Shown here: piece after piece, positions 51,626-61,980 of the stretch
How positions within the stretch are numbered: the first letter of the stretch is position 1
How the letters are laid out: each line of letters starts with the position of its first letter
Assembly (NCBI RefSeq): GCF_900129395.1
Contig: NZ_FQVP01000007.1
Coordinates: 1 to 64,000 of the forward strand
DNA: 64,000 bases
Source of the DNA: Pseudosulfitobacter pseudonitzschiae
GTDB lineage: Bacteria > Pseudomonadota > Alphaproteobacteria > Rhodobacterales > Rhodobacteraceae
Direction: 5' to 3'
Notes under the pieces: generated by a model
What the model was told of the DNA's origin: nothing
What the model saw: the letters and a program-made list of their open reading frames with translations, nothing else
The model's database searches: none
Translations under genes and position numbers: made by a program

Positions 51626-52368
51626 TGTAAATCTCCTCCTTGGATGGGTGCATTGACCGGCGTGGGAATTCCTCCCTCCGGCAATTCGAAAAATTCGGGA
51701 TTCGCAGTGAGGATGCGCGGCAGATCGCCCAGCACTTCGCGCAGGTGGCCGCGAATGGCGGCATTGGCGGCGATCATCTTGCCGTTTTCGATGTTGTCCA
51801 CGACCGCCTTGTGTTGGGTCACCAACTTCTCCGCCGGAAAATGCCCCAAAGACAGGAACCGCACGCGGTCCATCTGCGATTTCAGGCCTTCTATTCGCCG
51901 CCACGCACCACGTTTGCCGGCGCCGTCGGCCATCGTGCGATGAAACCGTTCGTCCAGTTCGATGAAATCGGACGGCTTGTCGCGCGCCACCGCTTGTTGT
52001 GCAGTCAGTTGCGCGCGCAATTCGCGGATCAATGCAGGGTCGGGATTTGCCGCCAGAATGGCCACGATGTCGGCCTCGATCGCCTCGCGCAGGAACCTTG
52101 CGTTCAGCACATCGGTATAATTGATCTTGGTGATGATGGTCCCGCGTTGCGGCAGGATCGCCAACAAACCCTCGCCCGCCAGGCGGATGAATGCCTCGCG
52201 CACGGGCTGACGGCTGACATCGCAGGTCTTGGCAATCTCGCTTTCTGAAATGCGGTCACCGGGGGCAAAGCGATTGCGAATGATGGCATCACGCAACTGC
52301 GCATAAATCTGCGGTGCGATCGGCGCGGATGCGTCCAGTGTTACGGCTGTGGTGCGGTCTGCTTTCAT
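51622..52368 (-). CDS. GntR-family regulator with FCD domain (UxuR/ExuR-like role)
   Basis: The 248-residue protein has a winged HTH (ISESEIAKTCDVSRQPVREA) and an FCD domain with ELDERFHRTMAD. It is the first gene of the TRAP operon and divergent from uxuA. Regulators placed this way repress hexuronate genes and respond to fructuronate or mannonate. A dyad with 7-base arms lies in the divergent gap. Confidence 0.9.
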   Translation of the reverse strand: MKADRTTAVTLDASAPIAPQIYAQLRDAIIRNRFAPGDRISESEIAKTCDVSRQPVREAFIRLAGEGLLAILPQRGTIITKINYTDVLNARFLREAIEADIVAILAANPDPALIRELRAQLTAQQAVARDKPSDFIELDERFHRTMADGAGKRGAWRRIEGLKSQMDRVRFLSLGHFPAEKLVTQHKAVVDNIENGKMIAANAAIRGHLREVLGDLPRILTANPEFFELPEGGIPTPVNAPIQGGDLQ

Positions 52369-52389
52369 GATTCGCTTCTCTCCCCAGCT

Positions 52390-52417
52390 CTAACTACCAT
52401 ACTTCCATCCTAGTCAG
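52390..52417. promoter_or_regulatory. Imperfect dyad in the divergent gntR-uxuA gap
   Basis: CTAACTA and TAGTCAG are 7-base arms with one mismatch, separated by 14 bases that hold the direct repeats CCAT-ACTT-CCAT. It is the only dyad I see in this gap and a plausible GntR operator. Confidence 0.3.
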
Positions 52418-52470
52418 CAATTGGCGAAGCTGATAGGGTCGACCGCAACGACGACTCGGAGGGATTCCAG

Positions 52471-53679
52471 ATGAAACAGACATGGCGATGGTTCGGTCCA
52501 CGCGACATGGTTTCGATTGACGACACGCTGCAAGCAGGGGTCGAGGGCATTGTTTCCGCCCTGCACCACGTTCCAACCGGCGCCGTCTGGACGCCCGAGG
52601 AGATCAGCAAGCGCCAACAAGAGATTGCAACCATGAAAGACGGCAGCGCGTCCGGTCTGGCGTGGGACGTGGTGGAAAGCCTTCCGGTGTCCGAAGACAT
52701 CAAGAAACAGCAGGGCAACTGGCGCGCTCACATTGCCAATTACATCACCAGCATGGAAAATCTGGCTGCCGCCGGTATCGAGGTGATCTGCTATAACTTT
52801 ATGCCGGTGTTGGACTGGACCCGCACCGATCTGGCGTGGCGTCTGCCCACCGGGGCAACTTGCATGCGCTTTGACCTAGCCGATTTTGCCGCTTTTGATC
52901 TGCACATTCTGGCCCGCGCGGGGGCAAAAGACGACTTTGACGCCGCCCTGCAAGACGAAGCTGCCCGCCGTTTTGCCGCGATGAGCGAGGCGCGCAAAAC
53001 GCAACTGGCCGAGAATGTGGTTTTCGGCTTGCCGGGTGCCGCCGAGAACTTCTCGCTCGAGGACGTTCGCGGGCATCTGGCCGAGTATGACGGCATTTCC
53101 GAGGATCGCCTGCGTCAGAACCTGCTGGATTTTCTGGCTGAGATCATCCCCACCGCCGAACGGCTTGGCTTGCGTCTGTGCTGCCACCCCGACGATCCGC
53201 CCGTGCCCCTGCTGGGCCTGCCGCGTATCATGTCGACCGAGGCACATTATCAGGCACTGATTGATGGCGTCGACAGCCCCGCCAACGGCATCACGCTGTG
53301 TTCCGGGTCGCTGGGGGCGCGGCCCGACAATGATTTGCCTGGAATGATGGAGCGGCTGGGGGATCGCGTGCATTTCCTGCACCTGCGCAACGTCAAACGC
53401 GAGACCAACGACCTGCGCGGATCGTTCCACGAGGCCGAGCATCTGGGCGGTGACACCGACATGGTCGCCCTGATCGAAGCGGCCCTGCGCGAAGAGGCGC
53501 GCCGCCGCGCCGCTGGTCGTGGCGACTGGTCGATCCCCTTCCGTCCGGACCACGGTCAGGACATTCTGGACGACCACGGTCGCAAGGCCCAGCCTGGGTA
53601 TCCGTTGATCGGACGGCTCAAGGGGCTGGCCGAGCTGCGCGGTATCGTGGCGGCGCTCTCGCCTCGGGTGCGTGCATGA
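52471..53679 (+). CDS. uxuA: D-mannonate dehydratase UxuA
   Basis: The 402-residue TIM-barrel protein starts KQTWRWFGPRDMVSIDDTLQ and contains GIEVICYNFMPVLDWTRTDL, LCCHPDDPP and LCSGSLGARPDNDL, all UxuA landmarks, with His/Cys/Asp metal residues. It converts D-mannonate to 2-keto-3-deoxy-D-gluconate using Fe2+/Mn2+. GGAGG lies 7 bases before the ATG. Its stop overlaps the uxuB start (ATGA). KDG kinase and aldolase are not in the window. Confidence 0.95.
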   Translation: MKQTWRWFGPRDMVSIDDTLQAGVEGIVSALHHVPTGAVWTPEEISKRQQEIATMKDGSASGLAWDVVESLPVSEDIKKQQGNWRAHIANYITSMENLAAAGIEVICYNFMPVLDWTRTDLAWRLPTGATCMRFDLADFAAFDLHILARAGAKDDFDAALQDEAARRFAAMSEARKTQLAENVVFGLPGAAENFSLEDVRGHLAEYDGISEDRLRQNLLDFLAEIIPTAERLGLRLCCHPDDPPVPLLGLPRIMSTEAHYQALIDGVDSPANGITLCSGSLGARPDNDLPGMMERLGDRVHFLHLRNVKRETNDLRGSFHEAEHLGGDTDMVALIEAALREEARRRAAGRGDWSIPFRPDHGQDILDDHGRKAQPGYPLIGRLKGLAELRGIVAALSPRVRA

Positions 53680-55127
53680 GGCTGACCGGAACCGAAGGGG
53701 TGCCGGGCCACGTCAAATGTCCTGGGTTCACGCCGTCGGGCCATGGGGCAGGGATCGTGCATCTGGGTCTGGGGGCCTTTCACAAGGCACATCAGGCCGC
53801 TTATACCGACACCGCCCTTGCGCACAGCGGTGGCGACTGGCGTATCACCGGCGTCAGTCTCCGCAGCCTTGAACCTGCCGCGCAACTGGTCCCGCAGAAC
53901 GGTCTTTACACCCTGATAGAGCGCAGCGCCAAAGGCAGCAGCGCGCGGATCATCGGGTCTATTGCCAACGCATATGCTCTGGGCCCCGACCGCGCCGCAG
54001 TGCTGGAGGCGCTGACCGCCCCCGCCACGCGCATCGTCTCGATCACCGTCACTGAAAAGGGCTATGGCATCGACCGCAGCACCGGCGGTGTTGAAACAAG
54101 CCACCCTGCCATCGCGCATGATCTGAATGAACCGGATGACCCTGTCGGCGTTGCGGGGCTGCTGGTCTGGGCGTTGAACGCGCGTCATGCTGCAGGCGTG
54201 CCGCCTTTCACCGTGCTGTGCTGTGACAACCTGCCTGACAACGGCAGATTGCTGCGTGGTCTTCTGGTGGACTTCGCCCGCCGGGCCATGCCTGAAATTG
54301 CCGAACACATTGCAAATGACGTCGCCTTTCCATCGACGATGGTCGACCGGATCACACCCGCCGCGACCGAGGCCACCCTGGCTGTCGCTGCCGAGATGAC
54401 AGGCCGCGAGGATGCCGCCGCGATCGAGACCGAAGCCTTTTCGCAATGGGTCATTGAGGATCATTTCCCCACTGGCCGCCCGGCTTGGGAAAGCGCCGGT
54501 GCGATGTTTGTCAGCGACGTCAAACCCTATGAGGAAATGAAGCTGCGGATGTTGAACGGTGCGCATTCGATGCTGGCCTATGCGGGGTTCATTGCCGGAT
54601 GCACCCATGTGTCGGACGTGATGGCGGACCCTGTACTGAACCGATTGGTGCGGCGCCATCTGTCAGCCGCCGCCGCGACCCTGCCGCAACTGGCAGGTGT
54701 CGATTTCGATCAGTACGCCGACGCTTTGGTCGCGCGGTTTTCCAACCCGCACCTGCGGCACCAGACCTATCAGATTGCGATGGACGGCACCGAAAAGCTG
54801 CCCCAGCGCATTCTGGCCCCTGCGGTCGATGCGCAGGCGGCGGGGCAGCCTCTGGCTCCTTTCGCTTTCGCCGTGGCCGCATGGATGCGCTACACCTTGG
54901 GCAAGACCGAAACAGGCGTAGCTTATGCGCTCCGCGACCCCCGCGAAGAGGAGCTGGCCCAGCTGACACGTGACCGGTCGGCAGGGGATATTGTCGCAAA
55001 TCTCGTTGCTTTGCCGGGATTTTTTCCAAGCGTTTTGACCAAAGACAGCACGTTCCTGCAGATGGTCAGCGCGCGTCTGGGCATAATGTTGAACCATGGG
55101 ATGCGCCGGGCGCTGGACGCCGAATAG
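53676..55127 (+). CDS. uxuB: Fructuronate reductase / mannitol dehydrogenase family protein (UxuB-like)
   Basis: The 483-residue polyol long-chain dehydrogenase has GIVHLGLGAFHKAHQAAYTD (cofactor-binding), VTEKGYGIDRSTGGVETSHP, CCDNLPDNG and the catalytic-region KLRMLNGAHSMLAYAG with Lys/Asn/His. With UxuA it completes D-fructuronate to D-mannonate to KDG. UxuB and mannitol dehydrogenase are close relatives, and the fusion of reading with uxuA by ATGA overlap is the main reason to choose UxuB. Confidence 0.9.
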   Translation: MRLTGTEGVPGHVKCPGFTPSGHGAGIVHLGLGAFHKAHQAAYTDTALAHSGGDWRITGVSLRSLEPAAQLVPQNGLYTLIERSAKGSSARIIGSIANAYALGPDRAAVLEALTAPATRIVSITVTEKGYGIDRSTGGVETSHPAIAHDLNEPDDPVGVAGLLVWALNARHAAGVPPFTVLCCDNLPDNGRLLRGLLVDFARRAMPEIAEHIANDVAFPSTMVDRITPAATEATLAVAAEMTGREDAAAIETEAFSQWVIEDHFPTGRPAWESAGAMFVSDVKPYEEMKLRMLNGAHSMLAYAGFIAGCTHVSDVMADPVLNRLVRRHLSAAAATLPQLAGVDFDQYADALVARFSNPHLRHQTYQIAMDGTEKLPQRILAPAVDAQAAGQPLAPFAFAVAAWMRYTLGKTETGVAYALRDPREEELAQLTRDRSAGDIVANLVALPGFFPSVLTKDSTFLQMVSARLGIMLNHGMRRALDAE

Positions 55128-55164
55128 GCCGAGAGTCCCGTATGGAGTGGGACGTGGTTTGCCG

Positions 55165-55320
55165 GTCTTACCCAAAGGTTTTCGGGGTGCCAGACGTGGC
55201 ATGGGCGAGCTTGAACTCTCGCCTTTATGCCCGTCAATTGTTTGGATTAACAGATCGACAGCCAGCTTCGCAAGCGCGTCCACATGCAAATCCACTGAGG
55301 TCAGCGACGCCACCGCAACG
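55165..55320 (-). pseudogene. LacI-family regulator C-terminal remnant
   Basis: On the minus strand ASLTSVDLHVDALAKLAVDL then LLIQTIDGHKGESSS resembles the end of LacI-type effector domains (pattern LTTV..P..EMG..A...LL..I.G). The DNA-binding half is absent. It lies directly downstream of uxuB in opposite orientation, perhaps the remains of an older regulator of a sugar-acid locus. Confidence 0.45.
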
Positions 55321-55590
55321 GTTGATGCGATTTCCCTAAAGACCGCAAGCCGCGATGGCCCGGCTGCGGTTGGCTGTGCGCGTCTTCGCGATTGTCAGCG
55401 GTCTGTGTCTGATCCTTCGGTGAGCTGTGTGAGCAATCGGTTTTGCCGTCGCCCGGATTGATAGCCCGGGCGACATCTGGCCTCACGGCTTGGCGTCGAA
55501 ACCTGTAGGGACTAATGGTGCTTAGCGCAGCGGACCGCTTTCATGCGCGAGCCTTCTCCTGTCATCGATGCTCCCGCTCGGTTGCGCACC
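55321..55590. other. Gap without a recognisable gene
   Basis: No gene or strong dyad was recognised between the LacI remnant and the stop of the alcohol dehydrogenase gene. Confidence 0.4.
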
Positions 55591-56628
<1,038 letters not shown>

Positions 56629-56722
56629 CGGGTCATCTCCACGGAGGTAGGAACGGTTTGCGGCATCATAGTCATATCCCGGGGAAGAGCTTTGCCAATC
56701 TGTACATATTCGGCGAAAATAA

Positions 56723-56737
56723 GGGCAGAATCTGCCC
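56723..56737. promoter_or_regulatory. Perfect palindrome, candidate Lrp/AsnC operator
   Basis: GGGCAGA-A-TCTGCCC is a perfect dyad, and looser symmetry extends outwards (GAAA on the left, TTTC on the right, about 56715-56746). It is 32 bases before the Lrp-type start codon, between the divergent genes. Confidence 0.55.
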
Positions 56738-56768
56738 GATAATTTCCCGACATAGGGGGTATTGCCTC

Positions 56769-57245
56769 ATGACAAAACTCGACGCGGTCAATGCCAGGAT
56801 GCTGAATTTGCTTCAGGAGGATGGCCGCATGAGCAATGCCAAGCTGGCCGAACATCTGTCCATGAGCGAAACACCCTGCTGGCGGCGCCTCAAGCGGCTG
56901 GAAGAAAGTGGCATCATCGAGGGCTATCAGGTTCGGCTCAGCCGCAGAAAGATCGGGCTCGGCGTCATGGCCTTTGTGCAACTGCGCTGCTCGGAGCATG
57001 ACGCGGTGGCCACAGCCGAATTCCAGCGCATTATCGAAACCTCTCCCAATATCCTGGCCTGTCACAATACGACCGGGGCTGACGATTTCCTGGTCATTGC
57101 CGTCGCACGAGATCTCGACGACTACAGTGCCTTTGTGGAGAGCACCTTGCGCAGGTTGCCCGGGGTGACCAGCATCCGGTCAAATCTGTCGCTGCGCGAA
57201 ATGAAATCTTCGAGCCGGTTGCCGATCATGCACGGCGAAACCTGA
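56769..57245 (+). CDS. Lrp/AsnC-family transcriptional regulator
   Basis: The 158-residue protein has the HTH LNLLQEDGRMSNAKLAEHLS then MSETPCWRRLKRLEE and the RAM domain with ETSPNILACHNTTGADDFLV. ATG 56769 gives the usual family length. It is divergent from the zinc dehydrogenase gene and probably controls it. Lrp proteins respond to amino acids, so the dehydrogenase may belong to amino acid or amino alcohol metabolism. Confidence 0.92.
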   Translation: MTKLDAVNARMLNLLQEDGRMSNAKLAEHLSMSETPCWRRLKRLEESGIIEGYQVRLSRRKIGLGVMAFVQLRCSEHDAVATAEFQRIIETSPNILACHNTTGADDFLVIAVARDLDDYSAFVESTLRRLPGVTSIRSNLSLREMKSSSRLPIMHGET

Positions 57246-57497
57246 CGCCAATTTGTCCCGGCAATTCCGGAAGGCGAACGCCGGCTTTCTGATCAGCACA
57301 ACTCCGGATTCCGCACAGCCGATGGATCAGCACGAACAGCCCCGAGCCAGCTTTCGCCAAGATGCCGTGTCATGCGGCACCTGATCAGGAAAATATTTTT
57401 GCCTGAGAATAATTTTTATTGTTGACCTAAACCTTTCTGATGGACAGTGTCTGCCAAACGATCATGTGAACCAGTCGTGAGGTCTCCAAAGCCACCC

Positions 57498-58136
57498 ATG
57501 CAAAGCAGAGCGGCAACAGATAAGTCTTCCAATCTGCTGGGGGCGCGGATGCGGACGCAGCGGCGGCGGCTGTCGATGACTTTGCAACAGCTTTCTGCGG
57601 CGTCGGGGGTTTCAACGGGGTATCTCAGCCAGGTCGAGCGGGGCAATGCCACGCCTTCGCTGGGGACGCTGAACCAGATCGCCACGGCGCTGGCTGTGGA
57701 TCTTGACCACTTTGTACATTCACCACGCGCGGTCGACAGCCTGACCCGCGGCGCCAATCGCCCGCGGTTTTCCGTGGCCGGGTCGCCAGTGGAATACGAG
57801 CAAATCGGCGCTACCTTTTCGGGGCACGAGCTGACCTCTTATGTGATGAACGTGCCGCCGGGGTATGAATCCGAAGTGGTGAACCACATCGGCGAGGAAA
57901 TCATCTATATTCTGGAGGGTGAAATCTCTCAGATGGTAGGCGAGCGGGAGTATCTCATGCGCGAGGGCGACAGCCTTCACTATCTGGGGGATACGCCACA
58001 CTGCTGGTCGAACAAGACAGACGTACCGGCCCGCATTCTTTGGGTGGGTCGGATGGAATACGATAAGTCCGGGCAAATCGGGCAATCGGAGGCTGAACAA
58101 GCGGACGTCCGCGAGATGTTACCGCTCAGGCGCTGA
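57498..58136 (+). CDS. XRE-family regulator with C-terminal cupin domain
   Basis: The 212-residue protein has an XRE HTH (LGARMRTQRRRLSMTLQQLS and GVSTGYLSQVERGNATPS) and a cupin with HIGEEIIYILEGEISQMVGE. It is the first gene before a dipeptide-type ABC operon in the same direction, 64 bases ahead of the binding-protein gene. ATG 57498 is chosen to avoid a long odd N-terminus, though its ribosome site is weak. It likely senses a peptide-derived ligand and controls the operon. Confidence 0.87.
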   Translation: MQSRAATDKSSNLLGARMRTQRRRLSMTLQQLSAASGVSTGYLSQVERGNATPSLGTLNQIATALAVDLDHFVHSPRAVDSLTRGANRPRFSVAGSPVEYEQIGATFSGHELTSYVMNVPPGYESEVVNHIGEEIIYILEGEISQMVGEREYLMREGDSLHYLGDTPHCWSNKTDVPARILWVGRMEYDKSGQIGQSEAEQADVREMLPLRR

Positions 58137-58200
58137 AATCCGTCGCTGCGGCGGCTCAAGCCCGCCGCAGGATAACAAGCTTCAAACAGGAGAGAATGAA

Positions 58201-59790
58201 ATGTCTTTGAAGAAACTTATGGCCACAGGCCTGTTGCTAAGCACGCTGGGCGTGTCGGCACATGCCCAGTCGCTGGTCTATTGCTCGGAAGGGTCACCGG
58301 AAGGTTTCGATCCGGCGCTGTATACGGCCGGCACCACCTTTGATGCGTCCAGCCACCCGATCTACAACCGCTTGTCCGAATTCAAGGTTGGCACGACCGA
58401 AACGATCCCCGGTCTGGCAGAAAGCTGGGAAGTGTCGGAAGACGGCAAGAAGATCACCTTTAATCTGCGCAAGGGTGTCAAGTTCCACTCGAACGACCAG
58501 TTCACCCCGACGCGCGATTTCAATGCCGACGACGTGATCTTCAGCTTTGACCGTCAGGGCAACGAAGAAAACCCGTATTACACCGTGTCCGGCGGCACAT
58601 GGGAATACTTCAACTCGATGTCGATGCCCGAACTGATCGAGAGCATCGAAAAGGTTGACGACTATACCGTGGTGTTCAACCTGACCCGTCCCGAAGCGCC
58701 GATCATTGCCAACATGGCGATGGATTTTGCGTCCATCCAGTCGAAAGAATATGCCGACGCAATGATGGAAGCGGGCACGCCCGAAATGCTGAACCAGGCG
58801 CCCATCGGCACCGGCCCGTTCCAGTTCCAAGCCTATCAGAAAGACGCGGTTATCCGCTATCTGCGCAACGACGAATACTGGGGTGACCCGGCCAAAGTCG
58901 AAAGCCTGATCTTCGCCATCACACCTGACGCATCGGTGCGCTACCAGAAAGTGCAGGCCGGAGAATGTCACGTCATGGCCTACCCGAACCCTGCCGATGT
59001 GCAGGCGATGAAGGACGCTGAAGACATCGTCGTGATGGAGCAAGAAGGCCTGAACGTCGGCTACCTTGCCTACAACACCAAGGTCGCACCCTTTGACAAC
59101 GCCAAGGTCCGCAAGGCCCTGAACATGGCGATCGACAAGCAGGCGATCATCGACGTGGTGTTCCAGGGCTCGGGCCAGATTGCAAAGAACCCGATCCCGC
59201 CGACCATGTGGTCCTACAACGACGCGATCGAGGACGACAATTACGACCCCGAAGCGGCAAAGGCGATGCTGGAAGCCGAAGGTGTCTCCGACCTGTCGTT
59301 GAAGATCTGGGCGATGCCGGTGCAGCGTCCCTATAACCCCAACGCCCGCCGTATGGCCGAGCTGATGCAGGAAGACTTCTCGAAAGTCGGCGTCAATGTT
59401 GAAATCGTGTCCTACGAGTGGGGTGAATACCTTGAGCGGTCCAAAGCCGAAGACCGCGATGGCGCGGTTCTGCTGGGGTGGACTGGCGACAACGGCGATC
59501 CCGACAACTTCCTTGCCGTTCTGCTGGGTTGCGATGCCGTCGGCGGTTCCAACCGTGCGCAGTGGTGCAACGAAGATTTCGACAAGCTGATTCAGGAAGC
59601 CAAAGTGCTGTCGTCGCAAGATGAACGCGCGGCCCTGTACGAGCAAGCGCAAGAGATCTTCAAGGATCAAGCACCTTGGGCGACGATTGCGCATTCGGTT
59701 GTCTACATGACCATGCGCCCTGAAGTTGAAGGTTACGTTGTTCACCCGCTGGGTGGCCACATCTTCAACCAGGTTGGTCTGTCGCAATAA
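58201..59790 (+). CDS. Peptide-type ABC transporter substrate-binding protein (SBP_bac_5, DppA-like)
   Basis: The 529-residue protein has a signal peptide ending SAHAQSLVYCSEGSPEGFDP and the family 5 landmarks ESWEVSEDGKKITFNLRKGV, KFHSNDQFTPTRDFNADDVI and GTGPFQF. It resembles DppA, which binds dipeptides or haem, with two Cys in C-S-E-G and LLGCDAVGG...WCNED. GGAGAG precedes the ATG. It is the first structural gene of the operon and is followed by a strong hairpin. Confidence 0.93.
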   Translation: MSLKKLMATGLLLSTLGVSAHAQSLVYCSEGSPEGFDPALYTAGTTFDASSHPIYNRLSEFKVGTTETIPGLAESWEVSEDGKKITFNLRKGVKFHSNDQFTPTRDFNADDVIFSFDRQGNEENPYYTVSGGTWEYFNSMSMPELIESIEKVDDYTVVFNLTRPEAPIIANMAMDFASIQSKEYADAMMEAGTPEMLNQAPIGTGPFQFQAYQKDAVIRYLRNDEYWGDPAKVESLIFAITPDASVRYQKVQAGECHVMAYPNPADVQAMKDAEDIVVMEQEGLNVGYLAYNTKVAPFDNAKVRKALNMAIDKQAIIDVVFQGSGQIAKNPIPPTMWSYNDAIEDDNYDPEAAKAMLEAEGVSDLSLKIWAMPVQRPYNPNARRMAELMQEDFSKVGVNVEIVSYEWGEYLERSKAEDRDGAVLLGWTGDNGDPDNFLAVLLGCDAVGGSNRAQWCNEDFDKLIQEAKVLSSQDERAALYEQAQEIFKDQAPWATIAHSVVYMTMRPEVEGYVVHPLGGHIFNQVGLSQ

Positions 59791-59807
59791 GCGACTCTTA
59801 ACCAAAC

Positions 59808-59836
59808 AGAGGCAGCGCCGCACCGGCGCTGCCTCT
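59808..59836 (+). terminator. Strong hairpin after dppA-like gene (attenuating terminator)
   Basis: A perfect 13-bp stem (59808-59820 with 59824-59836) with a 3-nt loop is followed by TCTGTTT. It lies between the binding-protein and peptidase genes, so only part of the transcripts should go on into the rest of the operon. Confidence 0.75.
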
Positions 59837-59868
59837 TCTGTTTCAGATCGATCAGGAGCAAGCCGCCT

Positions 59869-60978
59869 GTGCCGGATACACTTTCAAACCGTTTACGCGC
59901 CTACGCCGAAGTTGCGGGCCAGCTTGACGTCGATGCCGTGGTATTGGTGCCGGGGCCCAATTTCACCCGCGCGCTTGGTCAAAGCTTCATGAGCCACGAG
60001 CGCCCCTTCCTGGTGGTCGTGCCTGCCGACAAGCCGCCTGCTGCACTTGTGCCCAATCTGGAACTGGGAAGCTGGCAATCGACAGGGTTCGAAGGCGCGG
60101 TGTTCGACTGGCGCGACCAGACCGGATATCAAGACGCCTTTGCCGGATTGTTGAAGCATCTGAATATCACCTCGCTGGCCGTCGAGGGGCAGGTGATGCG
60201 TGTGTTTGTGCATCACGCATTGAAATCCGCCCAACCCGATCTGCGGATCATTGACGGTGAACGCGAAATTTCGGCGTTGCGGATGATCAAGACGCCTCAG
60301 GACGTGGCTGCCCTGCGCAAGGCCGTAGAGATTTCAGAGCGCGCCCTGCACCGCACGCTTGAGACGATCAAGCTGGGGCAAAGCGAAAAGCAGATCGAAC
60401 AGATGCTGGTGCGTATGATGTTCGAAGAAGGCGCAGATAACCTGTCCTTCACGCCGATTGTGGCGGCTGGCGAAAATTCGGCCCGTCCACATGCACACGC
60501 GCGGCACGATTATCAGGTCAAGGCGGGCGATGCGCTGCTTTTTGACTTTGGCGCAAAAGCGGACGGGTTCACCGCCGACATCACGCGCACGGTATTTCTG
60601 GATCACGTCAGCGACGAGGCGCGGGACGTATATGACACCGTCCTGCGCGCCAATCTTGCTGGCCTTGATGTCACCCGCGCAGGGGTGACTGCCCATGAGA
60701 TCGATGATGTGGTAACAAGTGTACTTGAAGCATCGCCCTATGCTGACCGCATCCGCACCAAGACAGGTCACGGTCTGGGGCGTGAGGTGCACGAAGCGCC
60801 CTATATCATGCGGGGCAACCAAATGGCTTTACCCGCGGGCACCGTTTACACCAACGAGCCGGGTCTCTACGAGCTCGGGAATTTCGGTGTACGGATCGAA
60901 GACGACGTATTGGTGACCGAAGACGGATACGAAACGCTGACGCGCTTCCCGAAAGAGTTGATGGTGATCCCATGCTGA
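59869..60978 (+). CDS. M24-family metallopeptidase (Xaa-Pro aminopeptidase/dipeptidase-like)
   Basis: The 369-residue protein has a creatinase-like N-terminal domain and a pita-bread domain with the metal ligands: DFGAKADGFTADITRTV (two Asp), TGHGLGREVHEAPYI (His), TNEPGLY (Glu) and GVRIEDDVLV (Glu). It cleaves X-Pro peptides or related N-substituted amino acids. GTG 59869 is used with AGGAG 9 bases upstream. Located inside the dipeptide importer operon, it most likely splits the imported peptide in the cytoplasm, so the importer may favour proline peptides (inference). Confidence 0.92.
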   Translation: MPDTLSNRLRAYAEVAGQLDVDAVVLVPGPNFTRALGQSFMSHERPFLVVVPADKPPAALVPNLELGSWQSTGFEGAVFDWRDQTGYQDAFAGLLKHLNITSLAVEGQVMRVFVHHALKSAQPDLRIIDGEREISALRMIKTPQDVAALRKAVEISERALHRTLETIKLGQSEKQIEQMLVRMMFEEGADNLSFTPIVAAGENSARPHAHARHDYQVKAGDALLFDFGAKADGFTADITRTVFLDHVSDEARDVYDTVLRANLAGLDVTRAGVTAHEIDDVVTSVLEASPYADRIRTKTGHGLGREVHEAPYIMRGNQMALPAGTVYTNEPGLYELGNFGVRIEDDVLVTEDGYETLTRFPKELMVIPC

Positions 60979-61979
60979 ATTACATTCTTGGACGGCTTTT
61001 GACGTTTATCCCGACCTTCATCGGGGTGACGCTGATTTCCTTCAGTTTCATCCGCGCATTGCCCGGCGATCCTATTCAGGTGATGGCAGGCGAGCGCGGC
61101 GTTTCCGAGGCGCGCTACGCCGAACTGGCCGCGCAATACGGATTTGACCAGCCGATCTATATCCAGTTCTGGGACTATCTGACCGGCGTGCTTCAGGGCG
61201 ATCTGGGCACTTCATTCGTCACCAAACGCCCTGTTTGGGACGAGTTTTTTGCGCTGTTCCCGGCCACGCTTGAGCTGTCGTTTTTTGCGATGCTCTTTGC
61301 GGTCCTGTTGGGATTGCCCGCCGGGGTCATTGCCGCCGTGAACCGGGGCAAGCTGTTTGACCGGGCACTGATGTCGACGGCCCTGGTCGGGTATTCGATG
61401 CCGATTTTCTGGTGGGCGCTGCTGCTGATCATCGTGTTCTCGGGCAATCTTCAGTGGACACCCGTTTCGGGGCGCATTGACCTGCTGTATTATTTCCCCA
61501 ACCCCACTGGCTTTATGATCATCGACAGTCTCGCATCGGGGCAGAAGGGGGCCTTTGCCTCGGCCGTGCGCCATCTGGTCTTGCCGACCATCGTGCTGGG
61601 CACGATCCCGTTGGCGGTGATCGCGCGGCAAACGCGGTCCGCAATGCTGGAGGTTCTGGGCGAGGACTACATCCGCACCGCCCGTGCCAAGGGCATGTCG
61701 CCGGGACGGATCAATGGCATTCATGCCCTGCGCAATGCGCTGATACCGGTGGTCACCGTGATTGGTCTGTCGGTCGGCACCCTGCTGGCGGGCGCTATCC
61801 TGACCGAAACCATCTTTAGCTGGCCGGGCATCGGCAAGTGGATGGTCGATAGCATTTTCCGCCGTGACTACCCGGTGGTGCAGGGCGGTCTGTTGCTGAT
61901 TGCCGTGATGGTCATGATCGTAAACCTAACGGTTGATATGCTGTACGGCGTCATCAACCCCAAAATCAGGAAGCGTTGA
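60972..61979 (+). CDS. Peptide-type ABC transporter permease (DppB-like)
   Basis: The 335-residue permease begins MLNYILGRLLTFIPTFIGVT and has about six membrane segments plus the EAA-type loop YIRTARAKGMSPGRINGIHA. Its start overlaps the end of the peptidase gene by 7 bases, so translation is coupled. Confidence 0.95.
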   Translation: MLNYILGRLLTFIPTFIGVTLISFSFIRALPGDPIQVMAGERGVSEARYAELAAQYGFDQPIYIQFWDYLTGVLQGDLGTSFVTKRPVWDEFFALFPATLELSFFAMLFAVLLGLPAGVIAAVNRGKLFDRALMSTALVGYSMPIFWWALLLIIVFSGNLQWTPVSGRIDLLYYFPNPTGFMIIDSLASGQKGAFASAVRHLVLPTIVLGTIPLAVIARQTRSAMLEVLGEDYIRTARAKGMSPGRINGIHALRNALIPVVTVIGLSVGTLLAGAILTETIFSWPGIGKWMVDSIFRRDYPVVQGGLLLIAVMVMIVNLTVDMLYGVINPKIRKR

Positions 61980-61980
61980 G

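Noticed and set aside
58294-59823. A 509-codon open frame on the minus strand opposite the DppA-like gene
   Set aside because: The plus-strand protein has a signal peptide and family motifs; the antisense frame has none and is a codon-bias shadow.
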